Part shown: piece after piece, positions 31,701-35,127 of the stretch
Layout: each line of letters opens with the position of its first letter
Position numbering within the stretch: position 1 is the first letter of the stretch
NCBI GenBank assembly: GCA_002633005.1
Contig: NMRA01000134.1
Span: forward strand, 126,001 to 161,127
Origin: Phoronis australis
Lineage: Eukaryota > Phoronida > Phoronidae
Direction: 5' to 3'
DNA: 35,127 nucleotides
The notes under the pieces: generated by a model
The model's input: only the letters and a program-made list of their open reading frames with translations
Told to the model about the DNA's origin: nothing
Database searches by the model: none
Program-made: the position numbers and the translations under genes

Positions 31701-34651
31701 GAGTTTTCTTTCTGTAAAGAGTATAGGGCCATTGGTGGAGCTCACCCTGTCCCACAACATGGCTCACCTCATCTATGTCTTCTTCTGTCTCCACAGCTGG
31801 CCCCTGATCAAGGCATACAGAGCATCGATGATTCATCAGAGATCAAGTCGCAGTGTGAGGATGAAGCGAACCAATTAACAGCCAAGTTCAATGTGTCTCA
31901 GGTAATGCTTTGTCGCAGCTGTTGATTGCCATCTTAAGCTTTTGCATTCATTTCTTAAAAAGTTTGTCTTTTTGTACCTCGAACATCTAGTCAAAATACT
32001 TTTTAGTGCTACTGCTTTGCCAAATGATTTCTGAATGGGTCAGCAATGTATATTGGGCCAAATACAGTGAATATGTATTAGGGCTGTTCCAGTAAAATCT
32101 GTATGGGAGGGGGGGAAGGCACCTTTTTTTCGCACCCACCACCCATATTTTTCATTTATTTCTTCAGCCTACCACCCGTAATTTTTTATAAGTTTGAATT
32201 GCAACCACCCGTAATTTTTTTTTTTGTTCTTGTGGTTGACTGCACAGGCGCTTGAGTTTATCTGTTCCTCCATCACCACTAACGTCATTCATTACTAATA
32301 AAACATAATATGTTTCTTATATATGGTTATTAGCCATCGAGAAATTCGAGCACCTGTAGTTAACTGGTGTTATGGGCATGCCGATGAGGAGATCGGAGGG
32401 AGTGAAAAAGTCGGAGCTTTCTGCAAGTTGCATTTTTGTTTCAGTTTTTAATTCTGTGCGGATTCTTTTTAAATTTACTAAAATTACCCACCATCAAACA
32501 TTTATGGCCCAATGAAACAACAACGACCTGTAAATTTTTATTTTTTTGAAGTACAACCACCAGCCATTTTGAATTTAAATCAAACGCAACCACCCATAAA
32601 TTTTTATTTCAGTTGCCTTCCCCCCCTCCCACACAGATTTTGCTGGAACAGCCCTTAATAGGTTGTTGAGAATTTTGTTTCAATTTTTGAATGATTTGTT
32701 TCATTCAGTTGTCAACAGGTGCTTGTTGGGGAAACAAAAAGAAGTTTGTACAAATGAACGCTTTGAGAACAGATTTTGTTCACTGTTGGTGTTAGTCAAG
32801 TTTTAGTTGGTGTCTAAGAAATTGTTGTTTGTTTAGAACTAAGAAGTATTGACAGATGAGAAGTGTCTGATAGCTTCTAGCGCCCTCTAGATGTGAAGGG
32901 TTCCAACATTTCTGTAGAAATTTGTTAGGCCACAAAATGAATGGTTGCGTTTCCTACCCATTTCAGCCAAGGTCTCATTTCTTTTTTGAAAAGCTGCATG
33001 TAGATGGAAAAGCATGATTCTAAACTCCATGATTTGCCAAACATCGAATAAAAAAATCCTGCATCAGTTTTGCTCATCTCAGGTGGATAGATTTATTTGA
33101 AATAGTGATCAACTAAAATGCTGTACCACTGACCAGATTTTCAAAACCAACCAAACATTACCTGAACCAACTATGCTGTTTGGGCTTAAGGATCTCTCTG
33201 TACATCACAGAAAGGTTTTTCATCAAGTTTAATGTGCCGTCCTATGCCACCTGTTGCCAACTTGAATGTTTCCTAACTTGCACACAATGTGGCCACAATT
33301 TTTTCATAGTTCAAAAGTTACTAAGAATAGAGCTGAATGTTGACCAGTGATGTTTCAGTAACAGCTGTACTGTAAATACCCTGATAGAAGAGAAGCTTTT
33401 CTGTTTACCTTACTTTCAAAATTTCATGAAATAACTCGATTTCCATTTTTTGCTATATTTAAAAAACTACTGTCCTTTCTCCTACCTTCTATTGTCCCAT
33501 CTAAACAACCTCTATTGCTCTGTTCATTGTCATCTTTTTTGTCCATTCACTGAATATTCTCACCCTAACTGTATTGTTTCATCTGCACTGATTTTCATGC
33601 CTGCTGTACAATGCATGACTGGTTCCCCACAGGGCAGTCTACAGGTGAAGAATGGTAAGCTACTGAAGATGATCTCCAAGCTGACCTCGCTGATGCTTCA
33701 GGTCAAGGTACAAGAACACTTCTCACATCATATGATCTGCTTTTTCAAGATGGGCTATCAAACTTATCCAAACTCGACTTAAGGGTTTGACAAATCACTT
33801 TGTGGAAAATTTCAAGGTGTGGCACTCAATTGGTCGATTTAGTGGACTCTAGTCACAATTCTCACACGTTTATGTTGTGTGGTGATGACCCTCAGTTTGT
33901 GCTGCACGTTATCAAACTGGGTTTAAAAAACAAGAATGTTTGTGGTTTGATGTCTTTTGCGGTGTGTCAGTCGTCTGCTGGCCACATAACACTAGAGCCC
34001 AGGTTCATCATGAAAGAACTTATCAACTCTGCCTATATGTTTTTAGACACTGGGCAAGCTTTTCCATCTGTTGCCATGCACTAAATGTTTTAGGCACACA
34101 ATGATGCCATCCAAGTCCTTGCTCCTTGGCCTAAGTAAAGATGGACAACATATGGCTACTGCACTGGGCAGACATCAGCATTGAATTGAAAGTAAAAACA
34201 TGTTGTTAAAGGGACCACTCTGTGCCTTTGTTTGGAGGGTCAGCCTGCATATCTAAGTTAAATGGCATAATTTAACAACGAATCATGAGTCATAACAAAT
34301 TGAAACCAGCTGGTTCCCACTTCATATCTCTGTTGCTGAATAGGCCTGTTACTGTAGAGGAGTGAGACTGAGTAGTTGTGCTTGCCTAGATGTTTGTTGT
34401 TGCCATCGACCACTGCTGTAAATTTTGTCTTCATAAATTTGGCGTGTATTTACTGATCAAATAGATTTCAGAAAGTGTTTTCGAATTCTTGTGTTATCAT
34501 GTGCTTTATGTTTTGTAACCATGTTGAAATTATGATCTCTGTCTGTTTGTTTACAGAGTTTCTCAGAGAATGATTTCCAATCATTTGAGTTCAAGTCCCT
34601 ACAAACATCACTGAAGGAAATCAAAGATGAGCTACACCACAGTAACATAAA
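16734..34651 (+). CDS. LIN9: LIN9, MuvB/DREAM complex subunit (15 exons, 3' end outside window)
   Basis: LIN9 is a core subunit of MuvB, which represses cell-cycle genes as DREAM and activates mitotic genes with B-Myb. Fifteen exons join with consistent phases (1,1,0,0,2,2,1,0,0,0,0,0,0,0,2) to 1448 coding nt, ~482 residues; vertebrate LIN9 has about 540. Landmarks: SSAEALVSLKEG (12-23); DIRP domain ~90-190 with LLKLPKAHKW, EWFYSNID, RKLTRVEW, RRLMGKPRR and IRLLQQRKA; Tudor-like part ~194-252 with DEIPLPLVIGTKVTARLR, YRITFDRPGLGTHSIPDYEV; C-terminal helical part ~318-482 that in LIN9 binds LIN52 and B-Myb. Frame and key residues appear intact. The last ~45 residues lie past the window edge. 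Confidence 0.97.
16765..17329 (+). other. Start of LIN9 intron 1
   Basis: Unique-looking intron sequence with no recognised feature up to the transposon. Confidence 0.6.
17330..18715. mobile_element. hAT-like non-autonomous DNA transposon
   Basis: The ends are CAGGGCTCGACA and the complement of CAGGGCTTGACA, flanked by a 5-bp duplication CCGTT (17325-17329 and 18716-18720). Subterminal words recur near both ends: GCGACCT at about 17427 and 18659, ATGCGAGCTG at 17448 and 18637, and the GTCGCATTT form at 17357 and 18686. No transposase is recognisable in the 1386 bp. CAGGG termini fit hAT, but most hAT elements make 8-bp duplications, so the superfamily is provisional. Confidence 0.75.
18716..19427 (+). 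other. LIN9 intron 1, unique sequence with one N
   Basis: There is no gene. The single N at 19198 sits in a C-run (GCCCCCN). Unlike the other two Ns, I find no duplication on either side. Confidence 0.55.
19428..19589. mobile_element. Short MITE with CAG...CTG ends
   Basis: A 162-bp element begins CAGGGGCGGATCC and ends as the complement of CAGTGGTGAATTT, with G-rich and C-rich inner flanks. It is flanked by ATTGC on both sides (19423-19427, 19590-19594). Such GGGGCGGATCCAGG ends are widespread in animal repeats. Confidence 0.65.
19590..19680 (+). repeat. tRNA-derived SINE head, diverged copy
   Basis: ATTGCCAAG, then CTTGGCTGAATAGTTTGGACGC (A-box-like) and a T-arm CCCAG-TACAAGA-CTGGG. It aligns along its length with 15989-16083. 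Confidence 0.55.
19690..21578 (+). other. Remainder of LIN9 intron 1
   Basis: AT-rich, with no gene. Between 20465 and 20757 the word GGGCGTCCA/GGTGTCCA occurs several times in both orientations, ending in TTTGGACGCC. This may be a degraded repeat whose ends I could not define. Confidence 0.5.
21579..21614 (+). CDS. LIN9: LIN9 exon 2
   Basis: A 36-nt microexon between tgttttag and G|gtaatt. It encodes (N)SSAEALVSLKE(G), the conserved N-terminal LIN9 motif. Intron 1 before it is 4.8 kb. Confidence 0.92.
22225..22268 (+). CDS. LIN9: LIN9 exon 3
   Basis: A 44-nt exon between tttgcag and CTG|gtgagt, encoding KGNSFTPPQSGRSL. Phase enters at 1 and leaves at 0. The segment is Pro/Ser-rich and poorly conserved, so the call rests on phase and splice sites. 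Confidence 0.78.
22702..22800 (+). CDS. LIN9: LIN9 exon 4
   Basis: A 99-nt exon between ttctcag and GCA|gtgagt. It encodes PPRVRKRNRLIFGDDEDH and a Ser/Arg/Lys-rich tail, corresponding to the basic SKRSRLFSDED-type stretch of vertebrate LIN9. Confidence 0.88.
23060..24310. mobile_element. Second ~150-bp tandem-module array, opposite orientation
   Basis: Words such as CCTAGTGGC or CCTGGTGGCC occur near 23402, 23560, 23700, 23845, 24149 and 24290, about 140-158 bp or twice that apart. They alternate with GAAATTTGGCAGATGTG-like words, the reverse complement of the sentence in the 3370-4423 element. It lies in LIN9 intron 4. Confidence 0.65.
24470..24735. repeat. 44-bp minisatellite, six copies
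   Basis: CCCTCATTGCACTCTATCCA starts at 24485, 24529, 24573, 24617, 24661 and 24705, exactly 44 bp apart and nearly identical. All three plus frames stay open because the unit has no stop and is not a multiple of three. The resulting ORFs are artefacts. Confidence 0.95.
25023..25150 (+). CDS. LIN9: LIN9 exon 5 (start of DIRP domain)
   Basis: Acceptor cttcgcag, donor CA|gtaagt. It encodes GILSTPDKKA and RLKNLLKLPKAHKW, then EWFYSNID, the highly conserved entry to DIRP. Confidence 0.96.
25813..25938 (+). CDS. LIN9: LIN9 exon 6 (DIRP domain)
   Basis: Acceptor gagcacag, donor AG|gttagt. It encodes LFEGENDFCICLRETFP, LKTRKLTRVEW and RRLMGKPR, nearly identical to vertebrate LIN9. Confidence 0.97.
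26041..26125. repeat. 45-bp tandem duplication
   Basis: CAGACCATGAGGCAGGTAAC and the following CACTCCCTGGTCG occur at 26041 and 26086, two copies in LIN9 intron 6. Confidence 0.85.
26482..26639 (+). CDS. LIN9: LIN9 exon 7 (end of DIRP, start of Tudor-like part)
   Basis: Acceptor tcttttcag, donor G|gtaggt at 26639/26640. It encodes CSAAFFTEERQALEKRR, KIRLLQQRKA and DEIPLPLVIGTKVT. Its last 29 nt and donor form the first unit of a six-copy 42-bp tandem repeat. Reading through the donor meets TAG within the first unit. Confidence 0.97.
26611..26860 (+). repeat. Six 42-bp copies of the LIN9 exon 7 end plus donor
   Basis: Units start at 26611, 26653, 26695, 26737, 26779 and 26820. Each repeats CCCTCTGGTGATTGGCACCA, AAGTTACAG and the donor. 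Donor-position hexamers are gtaggt (used), gtatgt, gtaaat, gtcgac, gtggat and gtgggt. Only the first unit overlaps coding sequence. Confidence 0.95.
26861..28482 (+). other. LIN9 intron 7
   Basis: Intron sequence with no gene I can name. A coding-looking island at 27287-27375 encodes LEDKSIAVPVPLSSAVKATA in one frame but has no good acceptor and no LIN9 counterpart. Confidence 0.5.
28483..28616 (+). CDS. LIN9: LIN9 exon 8 (Tudor-like part)
   Basis: Acceptor tgtcttag, donor TTG|gtgagt. It encodes RLRKPQDGLFTGVIDALD, YRITFDRPGLGTHSIPDYEV. Confidence 0.97.
28670..28692 (+). other. G-quadruplex-forming tract
   Basis: Five runs of three or four G separated by single A, 54 nt after the exon 8 donor on the sense strand. 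It could fold in DNA or pre-mRNA. Confidence 0.6.
29048..29155 (+). CDS. LIN9: LIN9 exon 9
   Basis: Acceptor gtttcag, donor TTG|gttagt. It encodes SNDVQDSIALSAF and a Pro-rich segment RPQTFTPPKFFPS that matches the MTPPRLHYTPP-like region of vertebrate LIN9. Confidence 0.95.
29474..29575 (+). CDS. LIN9: LIN9 exon 10
   Basis: Acceptor gtttcag, donor GTG|gtgagt. It encodes ENDPLMGYSP and GTYGGFKIEFLRLV, the latter equivalent to GGFPVEFLIQV. Confidence 0.95.
29616..29814 (+). repeat. 199-bp direct duplication, filled allele
   Basis: This is identical to 30066-30264 apart from about one base. It ends at TTA (29812-29814), where a transposon begins. Confidence 0.93.
29815..30064. mobile_element. 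TTA-flanked MITE, truncated copy
   Basis: It begins GGGCTGTTCCAG after TTA and follows the full-length copy at 32081-32654 closely for 250 bp. It stops at GCCAT directly before the N at 30065. Confidence 0.9.
30066..30264 (+). repeat. 199-bp direct duplication, empty allele
   Basis: It begins directly after the N and repeats 29616-29814. At the point where the first copy runs into the transposon, it continues into unique intron sequence (TTA then TTAGATGGC) leading to exon 11. Confidence 0.93.
30350..30430 (+). CDS. LIN9: LIN9 exon 11
   Basis: Acceptor cttttacag, donor GCG|gtaaga. It encodes TKLSKILTIKKDLIKQLKEL and NTQAEKA, a heptad-rich helical segment. The exon lies outside the duplicated stretch in the preceding intron. 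Confidence 0.96.
30431..31391 (+). other. LIN9 intron 11
   Basis: No gene or element is recognised. Short frames on both strands near 30868-31195 lack motifs. Confidence 0.6.
31392..31517 (+). CDS. LIN9: LIN9 exon 12
   Basis: Acceptor tatgcag, donor GAG|gtgagt. It encodes DFQKKYANVVLELCRLNEDL and continues the helical region. The acceptor is a CAGCAG tandem, so isoforms with or without one glutamine are possible. Confidence 0.95.
31797..31901 (+). CDS. LIN9: LIN9 exon 13
   Basis: Acceptor ctccacag, donor CAG|gtaatg. It encodes LAPDQGIQSIDD and a helical ...CEDEANQL segment, matching LAPDQGLQP and CEEEAQ in vertebrates. Confidence 0.95.
32081..32654. mobile_element. TTA-flanked MITE, full-length (PIF/Harbinger-like)
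   Basis: Terminal inverted repeats of about 41 bp (GGGCTGTTCCAG at the left; CTGGAACAGCCC with the preceding T at the right) differ at about two positions. Both sides are flanked by TTA (32078-32080, 32655-32657). A 3-bp TTA duplication and GGG start fit PIF/Harbinger. It is 574 bp, has no transposase, and lies in LIN9 intron 13. Confidence 0.88.
32658..33632 (+). other. Remainder of LIN9 intron 13
   Basis: AT-rich intron with nothing recognisable. Confidence 0.6.
33633..33707 (+). CDS. LIN9: LIN9 exon 14
   Basis: Acceptor ccccacag, donor AAG|gtacaa. It encodes LLKMISKLTSLMLQVK, equivalent to LTDLISRLTAILLQIK. Confidence 0.94.
33708..34556 (+). other. LIN9 intron 14
   Basis: No gene or element is recognised. 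Open frame 33800-34084 has no motif. Confidence 0.6.
34557..34651 (+). CDS. LIN9: LIN9 exon 15 (last in window)
   Basis: Acceptor gtttacag, donor AA|gtaagg. It encodes FSENDFQSFEFKSLQTSL and KEIKDELHHSNI. Without splicing the frame ends at once (AAG TAA), so an additional exon for the C-terminus is expected beyond 35127. Confidence 0.93.
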
Positions 34652-34695
34652 GTAAGGCTTGCTTTTGGTGAGGTGTAATGTTGAGTGAGGTACGC

Positions 34696-34711
34696 TGTAA
34701 CATAAAGTAAG
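34696..34711 (+). repeat. Second copy of the exon 15 donor sequence
   Basis: GTAACATAAAGTAAGG occurs at 34642-34657, where it is the end of exon 15 plus its donor. It occurs again, without a mismatch, 54 bp downstream in the intron. Confidence 0.9.
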
Positions 34712-34798
34712 GGAGGACGGGAAGGAAAGAGAGGGAGGGAGGGAGGGAAACAGGGAGGGAGGGAAGGAGGGAGGGAAGGAGAGAGGGAGGGAGGGAGA
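34707..34798 (+). repeat. GGGA-rich purine tract
   Basis: Imperfect (GGGA)n and (GGAA)n on the sense strand, with many runs of three G. It has quadruplex potential and is hard to sequence. Confidence 0.9.
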
Positions 34799-35127
34799 GT
34801 CTATCTGGTTATGTATATATCAACTGGGTGTGTATATATCATATGGGTGTGTATATGCCAAGTGGTTGTGTACATACCATCTGGGTGTATATATGTATGG
34901 TACCATCTGTCTGTGTACATACCATCTGGGTGTATATATGTATGGTATCATCTGTCTGTGTACATACCATCTGGGTGTATATATGTATGGTATCATCTGT
35001 CTGTGTATATACCATCTGGGTGTATATATGTATGGTATCATCTGTCTGTGTATATACCATCTGGGTGTATATATGTATGGTATCATCTGTCTGTGTATAT
35101 ACCATCTGGGTGTATATATGTATGGTA
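34799..35127. repeat. 45-bp minisatellite running off the window
   Basis: ACCATCTGGGTGTATATATG starts at 34876, 34921, 34966, 35011, 35056 and 35101. It is preceded by shorter diverged units from 34799. The 45-bp period keeps minus-strand frames open; these are not genes. Confidence 0.95.

Noticed and set aside
34820-35105. 88-codon repetitive minus ORFs
   Set aside because: They are produced by the 45-bp minisatellite.

Overview
The window is animal nuclear DNA. Genes are split into short exons with GT-AG introns, intergenic DNA is AT-rich, and several transposon families are present. The proteins are metazoan: a calumenin-type ER calcium-binding protein, a secreted WAP-domain protein and the MuvB subunit LIN9. 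Tandem ~150-bp modules and what look like two uncollapsed alleles joined at single N bases suggest a highly heterozygous, probably marine invertebrate. The species cannot be named from sequence alone.

Layout. (1) 430-1754, plus strand: the last two exons of a calumenin/reticulocalbin gene, ending in an ER-retrieval tail, followed by its 3' UTR. (2) 3370-4423: a tandem-module repeat element. (3) 9513-6316, minus strand: a complete four-exon gene I assembled by splice phase. It encodes a 223-residue protein with a signal peptide, one WAP domain, a region I do not recognise, and a hydrophobic GPI-signal-like tail. (4) 9700-14665: two near-identical copies of a ~2.2-kb segment on either side of an N at 11865. 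Each copy holds a long foldback hairpin, a decayed THAP-domain ORF and a small acidic ORF. (5) 16734 to beyond the right edge, plus strand: LIN9, with fifteen exons visible and every splice phase consistent. They give ~482 residues spanning the DIRP domain, the Tudor-like region and the C-terminal helical region; the last exon lies outside. LIN9 introns carry a hAT-like element, a small CAG/CTG-ended MITE beside a tRNA-derived SINE, a second tandem-module array, a 44-bp minisatellite, a TTA-flanked MITE (one full and one truncated copy) and a 45-bp minisatellite.

The genes have separate functions: ER calcium handling, a cell-surface or secreted WAP protein, and cell-cycle transcription through DREAM/MuvB. 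There is no operon-like logic.

The most interesting pattern is that local tandem duplications repeatedly sit on splice junctions. They are at the acceptor of the calumenin penultimate exon, the acceptor of WAP exon 4, the donor of LIN9 exon 7 (six 42-bp copies) and the donor of LIN9 exon 15. The second main observation is that two of the three N bases lie exactly at the boundary of a direct duplication. This points to concatenated haplotypes; one of the two shows a transposon insertion next to its empty allele.
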